Source: Panorpa germanica (taxonomy: Eukaryota > Arthropoda > Insecta > Mecoptera > Panorpidae). From it: a stretch of 64,000 nucleotides of DNA. Numbering within the stretch: position 1 is the stretch's first letter; the number at the start of each line of letters is the position of its first letter. The stretch is taken from contig OY783220.1 of the NCBI GenBank assembly GCA_963678705.1, forward strand, positions 11,615,001 through 11,679,000, given 5' to 3'. The position numbers and the translations under genes were made by a program. This document shows, piece by piece, positions 23,701 to 38,700 of the stretch. The notes below the pieces were generated by a model. The model had not been told where the DNA came from, ran no database searches, and was given only the letters and a program-made list of their open reading frames with translations.

Positions 23701-26700
23701 CGCACTATTCGCACGTGCAATATTAATAGAAACAAAGTATTTATTTCCAAAATTCGAACATTGAAAAAAAGTGAATAGAATCATATACAATAAGATGGAA
23801 CTAAATTATAGTTTAAACTTTGAGCTATAAAATTTCTTTAGACTATATTTAGTTCTCGGAAAGTTACAAATTACAACACCAGCGAACAATATTTAATTAA
23901 AGCTTGTTTTCGGATTTCCTTCTCTTGGGCCTCCACTTCTGCAACTACAATCATCCCCCTCCCCACCCCACTCCCATTTAGCTTTGCTTTAAAACAGACT
24001 TGTGTAATTTTCCTGTTGTTAATAAAATAACAACTTATTAAGCGCTTATTCGCTTTAAAAGTATTGATCGACCTAGCACGCAACATGGTCAATGGAGTGA
24101 GAAGGAGGAGGAGGAGGGGTGAGTGAGAGGTTGTTGTTGAATCAGCCGAAATAAGACATCAAATAATACGATTACTAGCAACCAGATATTCGTACTACAT
24201 GTAAAACAGTTGGTATTTCAATGTGTGTTTTCCTTTATATTTTTTATTTTTTAACAAAATCCCAAAACACTAGAGCAGCTTTTTTTTTCAAAGGCCTGTA
24301 TTAAAATGATACTCTTTAATCTATCAAAATCTTTTGTATGTGATGTTTTTTATAAACATCAATGGGATTGCAAAGGGGGATGAAATAAACTCTGAACTTT
24401 GATAAAGTTGTTTAGGGATGGTACTGATTGTAAATGTGAATCTGAAATATGCTAATTTATTGAGCTATAAATGATCAAGTTTTCGTTTTCTATATCACAC
24501 AAATAATTCTACTATTGGATACTCTTGTCATTTTTAAAACAAAGAAAAAAATCTGATTTACGTTTTATAAAACACTAACGTCTGTCTTTTATGTGTGAAT
24601 ATTGCATTCTGTGTGAATTGAATTTCATCTCAAATTTTAATATCCTTTTTAAATTCAAATATTTATCTCATTCTATAAGACACGATAAAAGTCACAGTAA
24701 CTATAAAAGTTGATGAAATCATCGTGACGATGTTTTTTTACCGTGACGATCTTTTTTTTACCGTGACGATGTTTTTTTACCGTGACGATCTTTTTTTACC
24801 GTGACGATGTTTTTTTACCGTGACGATCTTTTTTTTACCGTGACGATGTTTTTTTACCGTGACGATCTTTTTTTACCGTGACGATGTTTTTTTACCGTGA
24901 CGATCTTTTTTTTTTACCGTGACGATGTTTTTTTTACCGTGACGATGTGACGATGTTTTTTTACCCTTATAGTCTTTTTTTACACAAGTAAGTTTTTACC
25001 AAAAAACTAATTCGTAGCTTGAATTAGCTGGCATCCGGATCCGCTGCTAATAATAAAATATATATGAGTATATTAAAATCTGATATTTATAAAAACAAAA
25101 CATTAAAACTCGATATTTAGGTTATGTTTTTTATAACCACTAGCGCCATGACGCCATGGTGGCTTCACTCAACATTAAAGTTAATAAAAAAAGCAATTAA
25201 GTTTTTATCTATTGTACAAGTTATTATACCCGTCAAATCAAAGTAATCGTGTCGATAAAAATGATAACAGGGAGTCCGAACCTCTTCTCCCTCTCACTCT
25301 TAATGTAGCTAATAATAAACCGCGCTTTAAACGATTACTACAAATCGACTACCAAGTGTAAATCACTCTCGATATAATGACGTCATCTACTTGAATTATT
25401 ATCAGTCGTAAAACAGGGAATTGTTTGTTGGTATAATTAATGAATGAATGTAGAGACCAGGAACGGACGGAGCATGTGGTGCTTTTTTAAACCTAACTTT
25501 TCATTAATTATTAACCCTGCGTGTGAACACTATATTTTTCGAGACACGGTGTGTACACTGTGTCTTTGAGGGAACAGCTGAGTTTTTCTAGTTTTCTAAG
25601 CTTTCAAAGAATCTGAAAAAATTCTGGATTACTTCTTGAAGTGTCTACTACATGGTCCAGAAGTTGCCAAAGTTTAAAACCGTTGTTAATAAAAATTGAC
25701 AAATAGTGACAAACGTGGAAAAAACGGAATATTGTTAAAAAATTCATAACTTTATAACAAACAAATATTAAGAAAAACGGTTGTAGACTTTTTTATCTTA
25801 GATTATAAACTTTCGAAAGAATGTAGTGTCTTTGGCAAGGGCTTTAAAAAGTTGAATTATTTGTGAAGCTAAAAATGGGGAATATTTTACGGATTCAGGC
25901 ATGTCATAATAAACCGAACGGTGATTATTCGGTACAAAATAAGTTTTTATTGATAAAAATATAAAAGTTATGAAATAATAATTAATATTAGTTAATTATA
26001 ATTAGTTTAAAAAAAAAATTTACGGTGCGCAACCGTTAAATTGTCATCCATCTTCAAAAACTTATTGTAGTAAAAAGATGAACTAATAAAAAAAAATCTA
26101 TATACGAATATATAATCTAAGAAATAATATATTAAATTACATAAAACATTTATTTTAACCATGGAAAAACTGTAAAACAACGAGAATAGCAAAGAAAAGT
26201 GCATTTACTAACATTGGAAAATACTAACGTCGCGTCGCCTTTGCCGGTAAACTGCCAGATCCGAACACTGCTGGAACCTTAAGTCCCTACCACTACCTAG
26301 ATATTTTAGAGGGCATAGGTGAAACTCATGAGAGAGAAATATGAGTTTGAAATTTCAACTGTTCCCTAAAAGACCCAGTGTACACACGCAGCGTTAATAA
26401 GGGTGTAGCAGTACTCAGAAGAAAGCTGTGTATTTTTATTTATAAATTGTTTGACGCAGTTGATGTTGTTTGACATTGTGATTAAGGACAAACGAACTGG
26501 TAGAAGAGTGGTGGAGGGTAGAGGGAGGTGACGAGTACATGGAATATAAAGACACAAGGGCTTGATGACTACAGGGTTTCCAGAGGATGGGGGTTAGGTG
26601 CTAGGGGTGTTTTAACGGAAATTAGAACTGTTAATTGAATTTACATAGAAGACAACCGGAGGCAGAATGTAGTTAACTGTGGGGTGGTATTGTTGGTACA

Positions 26701-29700
26701 TGATAATTGACTTCCTGCTTCTCTTATCAATATTCAGGACACCGTGTCTCGTACAAAGAGAATAGCTAAGAGACAAGACGCTGGAACAATAGTAAGTAGA
26801 ACAAGGAATGAATGTTGGAATTGAAACGGTGTATTAACAAAACAGTAATTAGAAATTATTGAATGATTATTGATGATTTTAATTTTAAGATCTAAATAAC
26901 TGCATTACGGATTAAGCATATATAATAACATTTTGATTTACATAACCGAAGCTTAATAGTTAAAAAATGAAGCCATGAAAAAGTCTGAATTTCGTGTATT
27001 TTTAAAGCATTGCTTATACTTACAACTTAGAACTTACATCAATTCATTTTGCAAAATATCGTCATGCTTAATTCAAAATGCAGAATACACTAAAACATTA
27101 TATTTCTTTAGTTGGTACAAAGCTCGTCTGTCAGTGAAAACATATACTCATGAAGCCATAGATGTCGCTGCAGGGATAACAGCCCACACAGTTGATATTT
27201 GGAGTGGACAGAACTCACGTTTTTAGTTATATTTATATATAGTGTATTTATATTTATACATATCTACATTATTCTGCATCAATATAATGTCATATTTAAC
27301 AACTGTCACGTATTATATCTAGACAGCTCGGACTTGACAACTGTCCCTTTCGACGCATGCGCATAGAGAACAAATAGGAACATATACTTTTCTCTCTCGC
27401 ACACATTTTGGACACACTTTCAGGTTCAGCATTCTCTCTCCATATATATATGCTCTAAGAACAGAACTCAGGTTTTTTGGTTAGTTAGTTAGTTAAGTGC
27501 ATATTGTGAGGTTATAATAAAATTAGATAAAAAGGAATTGACAATTTATGGTAAATTTTAGGTATGATTTAAGTTAGACAATGTAATTATTAAAATAGGT
27601 ATTACCAAAATAAACTTAAAATTTCAGAAGCAACACATGAGTTTGTTTAAAATTTGCAATTCGTAATAAAGCTGGAGATGTTGTCTTATATATTTATAAA
27701 AAAATATTTGAATTAAATGACAGCTCATATAATATGACAGTAAACAAATAAATTAATACATTTGTAGGTTAGTGTAAACAAATCTAATGTCAAAAATTAA
27801 AGGTTTCAAACAGAGAGGTCATTCGCAACGTTTGACAGGTAAAATACGGTTCCAATGTGAATTAAACATCATGTAAATTGCTAGAGAATAAACCGAGCTG
27901 TCCTACTTTAAAATAAATAAGTACTTATGAGGTTAACTGTCATCTGATGAGTTCAACACAAACCCTGTGCTTCTCGTATCTTGCCAACAGCCCCCAAGTC
28001 GGTAATAAAGTTAGATTACTTCATAAAACATTCGAATTTTAATTACCCAACTCTTCAAAAATGAATCCACATTGCTTTTTACATTTATTATAAATCATCT
28101 CAAAATTTCTCCATCTCTGTAGAACTATATTATCTTTCACCCTTTTATAGCAGCCTTTATTAATGATCTCTTGACCTTCTTAACCCCTTACAGAATCGAT
28201 CAATTTGTCTGTCTAGCACCCGAAGGTTTTCTTCTTCTTTTTTGGTAGGAGTGTATCCTCGACACGACCCTCGATTTAGATCTTGAAAAGAGATGCTAAA
28301 CCTAATCAAAATGGGAGGATTACTACTGCTACCACGAATTCGTCGACTCGGTCTGATGATGCTCGTACTGAATCATATATTGGTTGTGAACTTTGACCTT
28401 TCAACAGAGAGTAAACCTCACCCTTTATCACTTTTCATCCCCTTGTCCTATGCTCATATTAAACCGTGTAACTGGGTTTATAGCACGATGCGGTGGTACA
28501 CTTGCACCATAACTTAAGGGTGCTCGGTATAAATTAATTATTATTTACTAATAAACCACTAACTTAATATATTACATGTGGTATTAATAGTATTAGACAT
28601 AGTTATTATTAGTTCATTTTATAATTTGAATTGCGGTTATAACTTGTAAATATGTTGTATGATCTTTAAATGACCTTTTTCTTGTAGCCTCAAGACAAAT
28701 TTAATAGAAAACTATATTATAATGTTCCAACTGTATGTTTATATTCTTATATGTTTCTATTCTTATATGTTTGGTACTGAATTTTGGATGGTAGCTAGAA
28801 AACGGCTCCATCAATGTTTTGAAAATTTCCTATTTCGTAGAGAAAAAAATTCTAAGTTTTTGGGCGTCCCCGGATTTTCCCCTGAATTTCCTGGAAACCC
28901 GTAATTTTGGAAAAACTGGAAAAAAGTGAGCCCTTTTTTGCTGTATTACTTTTAATTCGTAAAAGATAGAAAGTTGAAATTTTGCATGTGTATTAAGGTA
29001 TTCAATGTTGACATTTCTCAAAAATTAGAAAAATTAGAAAATTAGAAATTAGAATTTTTTTAAATCTTTTTTATTTAAAGTTGGTAAATTCCAATGAAAA
29101 AAGTTTTATATATATATTTATTTATTTTTCCAATGAAAAATTTTTACAAAAAATTATTATACAATTTCTTATTATATTTTCATTGATCCTTATCGGATCT
29201 AACAGTTCTATAACCGATAAATCTATGAACTACATCGCTGTGTAATAAGTTTGATATTATATACCCGTAATCAACCAGTGTACATTGAATTATATATTTT
29301 GTAAAAATACTTCGAAGAAGAATATTTATGTTTTGCGAGTTATGCTAATTTTTTTTATGCGAGTGGGGGACCCTTAATATGTTACAAAGATAAAACAATA
29401 TGGAAGTACAAGTGTAAAACAAAGCCCGGACTATATATTGTCCAGTAGGAACTCATCAACTCTCTAGTTTTCTAGTTTTCCAGTTTTACTGTATCAATGT
29501 ATACACAGAGTGCTTCATACCAGTAATGTTTGCATTCAGTTTCGAGTGATGGTCATATCACGCTGTGGGAAATCTGAAAATGCACATATTGTACACGCTG
29601 TGGAAAAACAGCTTCCGCAATATTCTATTTCGTAAACATTGAATCAATATTTGTTACTTATTTTCACGTGTCTTTTAAATTTATAGTTATTTTGTTGTTT

Positions 29701-32700
29701 TATTTTATAGCTAGATCCTTCGAGAAAATTTTAAACCTTATCTGAAGTTTATACGTATAATATTATCAAAGATATGAATTGTTTTTCACTGCGATACATA
29801 ACGCTACTTGGGTTGCGTCGAAAATTAAGAAGGCGTTTAACACTAAACGAGCTTTTGTGCTTTATAACTTACCAACAATTACTCCGATTGATTAGAGATT
29901 TGTATCACATATTCGTCACACCGCGTGCTTTATTATTACTATTAAGTTTGTTTTAATCAGTTCATTCTTTAATCTCGGGGTTGATAAAATATAACCTCAC
30001 TTTCCATAAAACTTTCTTTTCATAAATATGTTCTTTTTGGGAGATAGATGTAGTAATAAATCAGCTTGAAAGTTGGATGCTGAAGAGCCCTCTATATTCT
30101 GTAGTCAGCATTATAAAAAGAACATCACTATTACTACTTCAAGCAGCGCCGTAATGCGCGATTTAAGTGAACTATTATCATAAAAAATTCTAGGCAATTT
30201 CTAGATTACCCAGAGGAGAAATAAGAGAAACCTGGTTTTAAATCGGTAGCATAAAGTTGAATTAGAGATAGTGCAATATATTTTTCGAGTGTTTATTTGT
30301 ATCAGTGATCCCGGATGTCTCGGAATGTGTGGGACAGTCCCGTATAAGAGTAATTTGTCCCTCTTAAGGTGAAACGATACTTGGCCATTCTTTCTCGCGA
30401 AATATAGATGGCGATACTATACAGCAGGTTAAATATTATCTAAAAAAATATGTTTTTTTTTATGTTTAAATCGTTTCATGAAAGTAACTATAAACGCGAA
30501 TCAAAATCGAAGTTAGATGAATAACGTATCTACATTTTAAGCTTTCTTCCACTGACTTTTAATGAGTTGGAACCGCAAAAATAAGTTTTGAAAATGAATA
30601 TTGCTATATTTTCTAGTTAAATTACAATTTTTATATGACTGATAACATTTCTAAGGGTTTGTCATAAATTTTATAACCTTTATTTCGATTAAGTATCGTT
30701 CTTAAGTATCGTTTCATCTTAAACATTAGATTCTGTAGAGGAGTGGTTTTACTAGTGACATACCTTCAATTTTGGCCAAAGAGACTTTGTTATAATAATG
30801 TAATATTAACATTAACACACCGGCTGTACTTTTGACCTATGACCTTTCTAATAATAGATTTTCAGGTTATTTCAATAAGTCTATATCGGTTCGGTCTATT
30901 CAATATCTAGAACAAGTAATAGTTCAACGTCTGGGTAATAGAGGGCTTTAGTGCTGGTTGTTCCGGTAGAGCTTCAACAAATGCCCTCCCCTCTCTTTAC
31001 ACCCCTCCATCGCTCTACCAAGATACTTTAGATGTAATAACTAAATGGAATAAAATATTATGAAAGGAAATTTGCTCACTTTCGAGATCGTGGAATAGCT
31101 TGAAAATGAAGTTAGTATATTTGTGACACTGAAGCAAATAAAACGGATGAATGGTTGCCTAAGTCAGATTGAAAGAAGCTTTAATGGATTTTATTTTATA
31201 TTTCTATAAGAACTGTTCTCTTTTTCTGTAATTTTAGACCTTGACAGATCAACAAAACCTAAATTTAGTATTTTTCATCATTTTATCAAGCAAAACAACA
31301 AAAGTACGCGATACTATTATCTTTTTCCTGTTTGCCTTTTCATTTCTTAAAACTCTATTCTTTCTTATTTCTTATTTTTATATTGATTCACTATATAAAG
31401 CAAATAGTTTATTTGATAAAAATGTCTGAAAGAAAATGCAACTCGAGACATTACACAAAAGGAAATTCAATAATACCAATTGTAAAGTTTCCGATACTTA
31501 TTTCAGTTTCCCGTTGTCGTTTAGTCAGCGCGCTGACGGTGTCGAGAAAACCTTGTAGTTCTGCTAACATCCGCATTGGCGCTAAGTACGTGATAGTATA
31601 TACAAACTAAAGCCAAGTTAACATGATTATGGTTATGAGAAATGCAGTTATACGGTTGTTATAATATTCCTTGGTTGTACGAAATATTAATTTTGACATG
31701 ATATTAACTTTTGAGGTCGTTTATACCAGAATATTAAATTCCCAATTTAAACAAACAGTCGAGTCAATCAATCTTCTACAATGTCCAATGTTTGTTTAAC
31801 TACCATACAAACAAAATAATGGCCCACGTCCAGTGGTAACAACCTTGGCCATTAGTAACCAATCAATTAAAATTAACTTACCAGTCGAACATGCATTTAA
31901 ACATGTTGTACTCTAATGCCGCCATTTTCGTTAAACAAATATAAACTTATAAATAGTTTATTGCCAAGAATTACTACTATTCCAGAATTAATCCTTTTCG
32001 GAAGTTGCTTGAAATAAACCAGAGAAATTAAAGTGGGAGAGTTTAAAGTAACCAATGTTTGCATATAAAATTGAATGACCTATCAATGTTTACCGTTTGG
32101 AGATTTATGCGCTTGGTCAGTGCCGGATTACCGCTATGGAGTACCATGGTTCAGCTGAATAAAAAAGCTTAATGCTGTTTGCGATGTGAAACGCGCTACA
32201 GGAAACTTCAGAGTATCCAGAAGAACAAGGAAATAGAATTATCAGGATCATCGTAAGCTTCAGGGTGATAAATGAAGAGAGAGGAAGAAATATTGGAGGA
32301 AGGAGGACAGAGTATGCGGGATATGCGAGGAGGAGGATTAAAGGTAGCAGCTGTAAGGTGGAGTGGAAGAAGAGTGGAGGAACTAGTGTTGGGAGAGAGT
32401 AAAGGAAGAAGATGGATAGTGGGAATAAAGAGCAAGCGAAGAGAGATTAAGGAAGCGAAGGGAGTAAAACAAAACAAAGCAAGAGATGAAAGGGAGTATA
32501 GAAAAGAGGCGAAAAAGGAATGACAGTCATAGGAGAGAGACATAAGGAATAAATTAATTGCAATCAAAGAATGTAAGGTGTGATGTAATGCTGATAAGTT
32601 TAGCTGCTGTAAGGTCAATCGATTAGATAGATTGATTATAATTTAATAGCTATACTGTCGTTGATATATCTTGAAGATTGGTTATGTTCGTACTACATAA

Positions 32701-35700
32701 CAAAGACTTAAAGATAACTAATAATAAAGACGTAATTCCAATCAAAGTAATGTATGTAATTTTATCTAATTTCCAGTTTAGAACAAAAGATGGGTTCATG
32801 ATTAGTATATTTTTGTTTCGTAATTAATATTATTTATATCATATTATTTAATAAATTTAATTTATAATGATTTGTAGTTAAATATACACTAGTAAACTAA
32901 TTAATGAAAATATTTATAATTTAATAATATGGAAAATAGGTGGTTTCATCAAATTGGCGCTGGACACTTGTGTGATAGTTTAGATGATTTTGCAGAGCAG
33001 GTACTTGCACCTTTATTTGACCAACAACAACCACCTCATCACAAGACACCTATTTCGAAAAATGATTCTGAAATATTAGCAGCAGGTTTAACTTTAATCC
33101 TATGGGTATTCATAATGTTAAGTGCAAAGTATACAAATTTAATTCGGGAAGAACAAATCAAGGCCTACTACATCGATTCAGTCAAAAGATGGAGTGAGGT
33201 GTTGGAGAAATACATGCTTTGTTGGACAGTGTTGAGGAAAGCTATCGATAGGCTGCAGCTATCGAGGGAGGCGTTCAACACCAACGTTTGTCTTAACTTG
33301 CAGAATCATTTAGAGGAGAAAAAATTCGCCAGTGAAACATGCGGTGTGTATTGTCCAATGAAAACAATCTTACCATTTATAGAAATACTGATATGCTTTT
33401 GTTTTCCTTAATTTAATGTTGTGTATATAGTACGGTCAACCTTGGACAGATGTTTAATAATTAAACCTACAAAGTATCATTTCTCACGCAGAATACCAAA
33501 ACATCATCATGGCTCCATCAATTTTGCAAACGGTCTTCAAACTGGAGAAACTGTCAGAAATCCATGACAAGGTCACGCCTCGCATCCAAAAAATCTCTGG
33601 TTACATAAATAACAAATATATGGAAAATGAAGACTCAGATGACAGTTCACTTGGGGAGGAAATAGAATATCTTCCAATTGAATGGCCGGAAGTACAGGAG
33701 GAGCCTCTTAAAACTGACTACGCAAAGGCACTAAACTAGTAAGATGCTTAAAGTAACAAGCAAAGCATTGTAAGCTTAAGATTTAATTAATATTTCGTAA
33801 AATGTTCAAGCTTCCTTCAAAAACGTGGATGCAAGGAACGAATCCGAGCTCCGGAGTCATCACACCACCAAGAAGGCGACGGAAGAAGCAAACTCACGTC
33901 TGAGGAGCTGGTGGCGATTGTCAACCGGTACTTGATGTCCATTGGGGAGATGCCTTTGAGTTTCCAGGATATGATGCTATTCGTGAGTATATTATATGAC
34001 AACGTAACGATGCAAACTGATCCCAACGCATCGGACAGCGCTTCCTCTCTTGGGTACGAAGAAATTTGTGATGGAAATTATCTTAGCTAATTTTTGTAAT
34101 TTTTTTTAAATAAAATCTTAAACAATGAATAAGTAAATTTACAACACACTTAATTAGGAAAGCCTGTAATTAAACATGACTGCCATATTCTTTGAACTTT
34201 GAACCCCAACAAGTCTTGTTGACAATTGTACAAACTCGCTGTAAATAATAACCTTGGGTAGATGCTCCTTTGTGATTACCAACTGAAGTTAGTAATAGAC
34301 TCTCTTAGTAATCATCAAGTGCGGTGGTTAGTGGTGGTGGTACATGATGGTACTTGAAGCTACCACAAGAGGCGCCACTTGTACAAACAACTGAGAGGTT
34401 GTAAAGTAGATATTTAAGAGTATAAACACATAAAAAGTAGAAAAACCGTCGAAAAGAATAGTACAGTTTTTACCATTAACGGATTTAAAGGATGAGGTTT
34501 ATATTGTGAAGGAAAAAAAGGGATGGTAAGGAGAAAAACAGCTTACGTAAGTAAGATCCTAGCTTTGGTAGAGAATCTCTGGGTTGGAAGCTGTTAAATC
34601 CAATCTAGTGGTTTTGTGTGATTATTTTATACAATAAATATAACATTTATCTTGCGTAGAGAGAACTTTGTGAAACGAGCGAATCGAAGAGTAACCTAAT
34701 AATTAAAATGGTGCGTCTTAAAGAGTCTTAAATATCAAGCCAATTTAGTTTGAAAGAAACGCTTTGGTAATACGATTAGTGTTTTGATGTTTCCACTTCG
34801 ATTTCGTTAAATTGCACTGGAATTAAATTTTTATGTAACAGAATTCTATATACACGTGGTCATACTCTGATCACGTTAACTACTCTCTTTTGAATATCAC
34901 CTTTTGTTACTTTACCAGAATAAAGAATTAATTTTAGCCGTGCCTTGTGATAGACCATTCCAGTTAACCTTAAATCGTTGTAGGCAAATTTATTCCATTA
35001 AGTTGTCACCATTACTTGTAGCAGCTGTGACAGAAATCGCCGCATTGCATCATCCCCGAAGCATCGAAAAAGAAGGGGGTTTATGTAAATCTGTCCTTCT
35101 TAATAAAAATGAACATTTTTCCGCAGTTTGCATAATATTTCGAGGTGTAAAGTATCTCATAAATATTTAATGTCACATTTAAAATAAATGCATTTCCCCT
35201 CCTTCACTTGTCTATCAACGGGACTGCTATGTAGAGACGACAGTAGATCAATCGATGAATAAAACATTCCTCGGAACGGAAACTGTATGAGGAATATTGG
35301 AAAGCTAGACACTAGAAAAGGATCAACAGAGAAAAAGAGAGACATGGGGATATTCGAATGATAACTTGTTCAGAACAAGTTGTATCTTGTCAGACGGTTT
35401 ATTAGAATACTGTAAACTAATTTGAAACTATGTCTTCAACTTTGATTGCCAATAAGTAGATACAAATTACAACTAACATCTGCTTTCGTGATCGGAAATA
35501 GAACCGTATAAATGCATACTAATACTAATTTAAATTGGTTTGTATAGTACGCTATAAATTCTCTAAAATTAATAGTATAAATATATTGACAAAGATATCT
35601 TGTCTAATTAGTCGTGATCTTACAAAAACCTCCTTTTATTTCGGCATTATACGACAGAGGAAATGTAAGTCTGTTGAAGAAAACTATGTAGAAAAATAAG

Positions 35701-38700
35701 GCAGTCCATTTTTAGAAACCACCAATAATTTGAGCAACCTCTGTATATATTTTTGACCCAATCCAATCAAGTTTTACTTGGAGCAACTGTATTTATTATT
35801 ATTATTTTATTTTAATGTTTTTTCCATTTGACACTACATTCTTGTGCCTTAACTCATTTATTTACATATCATTGTGCTTCATTCAATTATGATCCTTATT
35901 ATATCTAAACACTCTCACTGTTTCCAAAAGAAAACAAAAATTATCCTTATAAAGATAAAAACAAAACTGCTACTGCTACTCTCCCTCCTGTTTGTACTCT
36001 TCCATTCCTTCTCTTTCCTCGTTCTTTTTATCTATCTCCGCCATCCACCTCTTCCTTTCACTACCTCCATTTAATAATTGCCCAATATTCTTTTCGCTTA
36101 TTACCTTATTCTCACATGAAAACTAAATGTGCTCCAAAGTTTCTATCTCCATTCCGCAGACCCTGCACATCCTTTCCTCGCTATTTGCTCAGTATCTTTT
36201 TCCTTTCTCCTCTTTGTATTTGTAACTATACTTTAATTTGCAACTGTATTTATCCTTTGCTCTAATCTGATAATGAAGATAATGTCCTATATGCCAGTAA
36301 AACAACTATACGCAATAAACTGGAATTACAGAAGCTAACTTCAACTACCCTCGTACAACGCGCATTAAATATTCCATTAACGCGTATAACAAATGTTATA
36401 ATTTTCCCAGAAAATAAGAAAAGACAATTTCATGAGAACTGAGCTGTTAATTTATAGAAACTTGGGGTAAACATATTAATATATAATAGATTCAATGGCT
36501 GTTGTTTATCTTTGTTACATGCCTCCCCCCCCCTAACTCCCCCCTGGCCACCATTATTTATACTTAACTTTGAAAGCTTTTGGATTTAGATATATACAAG
36601 TTATATGTGACAATTTCAAATAACCAGAGTCGAGAGGGTTTCGTTTCGTTATTTCGAAAACGGAAATGTAAACAGAGAACAGTAGTGCTTGGTATGCCCA
36701 CAGGGGGTGAATGTGAAGGGAAGGTGTCGGTAGGGATCGTGGCAGCTTGATGAAGCAATATAAACCAAAGGGGGTTACAAGTATGACACGCTCAGGTGAT
36801 TTTAATAAATCATGTAGAATGTGGATAAGAATTTTGTGAATTACAAAAATATTCTAAAAGCGTTCTATCAGTTGTATAGATGACATTCCTTTGGGTTTAA
36901 TGGAGTCTGTTATTATCTTGGATGATGGAAGACTTGTAACAACCTGATAAAAATGTTTTCCTGGATGTTGAATCATGAATAAATAATATTGTAAGGCCGT
37001 GTTCACCGATTATTCTACGTCGAATTCAGGTAACATTTGCTTCTAAAATATGGCAAATATTTAACATCAGAATATTCCTCTAAATTTTTGAAACATTCGT
37101 TTAATAATATAAGAGTTAGGTAATATAAATACATTGTTAATTAAGCGTAATAAACGTTCTGATACGTTCATACGATATTCTAGAACTCGACCTAGTATAG
37201 GAATCGACATTTGGACGATATAGGGTAAATAAGTATCCATTTCGAAGGCGTTTCGCATCAAAAACGGAGGCGAAAGTTTCAAAATGCATTACCCTACCCC
37301 ATAAACTTAAGCCTTAAAATACACAATTTCTTTTCCTGTACGTACCTAAATATATTTTCTACCTGTGGATTAGAACGTGCTTTGAAAAATCTTTCTCAAA
37401 TTGTAATAAGACTATTCGACATTACTACGACACGAAAAATTATGTTTGTAGGGTACTGTGCATTGTAGGTTATGTTTGCATGTCATAGTCGTCAACGCAC
37501 GTGTGTACAGTACCTTGAACATGGCCGAAGAAAATATTCGGACGCTTCTATCTGTTCTATTTATCACTAAATGTACTTTTGAGGTATTTTTTCTTAGATT
37601 ACTTGTGCAGCCACGCCACTGGCATACATAGAAAATTAGGTAGTACCTTGTTGGCTACCATGCGGACGCTCATGCGTGCATTTATATATAATAGTTACCA
37701 TAAGTACCACAGGAGAAGGGATGTAAAAATATCCAGCAGTAAAAATATCTGCGAAGTCTCTAGTCGCCGCCATCATGCCTAGCAGAAAAACTGAATCGAA
37801 GTAATAAAATGGCGCATAAAGCTTTTATTACGAGAACAAATTATAAAAAAAAGGCAGCAGGGAATTAGAGTGCGCTACACTCAGAATCCCTGCGGTTATT
37901 TCAATAAATTTGCATATTTAGAAATTGCAAAAAAGTCTTTTTAAATTAAATATGAATAATAAAATAATAAACCCCATTTAGAACTACCGTTTGAAATGGA
38001 AAGTTTTGTACATTGTTTCTTGTTTCTTGTTCATTGAAACTTTAGATATTCAAAGCATTCATTTATTTATTTCACCGAGGTTATAAAATACCATTATGAT
38101 GTAAATCAGGCAACTAAATATATAATCTCTCCCCTCCGTTGCACAATCCTTTACTCAGGTTGATCAACATTAAGAACGACCGCAGCGGATTTATGACTTC
38201 GCCATTGTCCCGTAAATTACTATGCTCTACTTTATTGCATATTTTATTGCTCAAAGTTACTAACACTGGATTTATGGCACACCTCTTGACACTTACGATC
38301 CTTAACTACTTGGAGAATATAAACTATAAAGTAATGAGTTGATGTATTATTTGTGGCGAATTAAAATAAATGGACTATTAAAAACGGAATAGTTCAGGTA
38401 GGAATCCACAGATCACAGTGAAAGAGAAAGAAATTGGGAAGGAAAGCGTGCGCACGAGGGGTCTGGTGAGAAAACAAGTGAGACAGAGTTGCTCTTTGAA
38501 CACATTTATACAACTAACCATACAAATAGCAGTAAAACCGTATTACTCGCTGCATACGCCTTCCATTTTAGCTGGCGTTTTAAAATGTTGTCTTACACGT
38601 GGAAGAAAATTGTTTGTCGCATTGATGAAACTCGCGTTATAGAGAGACCTACACTACGTTATTTTAACATTGTAGTCAAAATAAACATTTAATATAAGTA

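Larger units (their letters stand above)
18396..32928 (-). other. First DAGL coding intron, left part
   Basis: No coding exon is supported here. The stretch contains a family B copy (18605-19310), a family G fold-back (20055-20440), a hairpin (20452-20514), a LINE relic (21170-21520), element L (21616-22375), the 9-bp minisatellite (23093-23714), the 20-bp array (24723-24964), a family H half (27220-27465), a dispersed repeat (28713-29035), a family I element (30366-30725) and a LINE relic (32262-32545). The rest is AT-rich without visible features. Confidence 0.7.

Noticed and set aside
22996..23790. 264-codon Asn-Ser-Ala-rich ORF on the minus strand and matching plus-strand ORFs
   Set aside because: Entirely produced by the 9-bp minisatellite; every frame without a stop in the unit stays open, so length is no evidence of coding.
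26975..27226. 83-codon plus-strand ORF
   Set aside because: It runs into family H repeat sequence, has no splice or poly(A) context and no recognisable motif.
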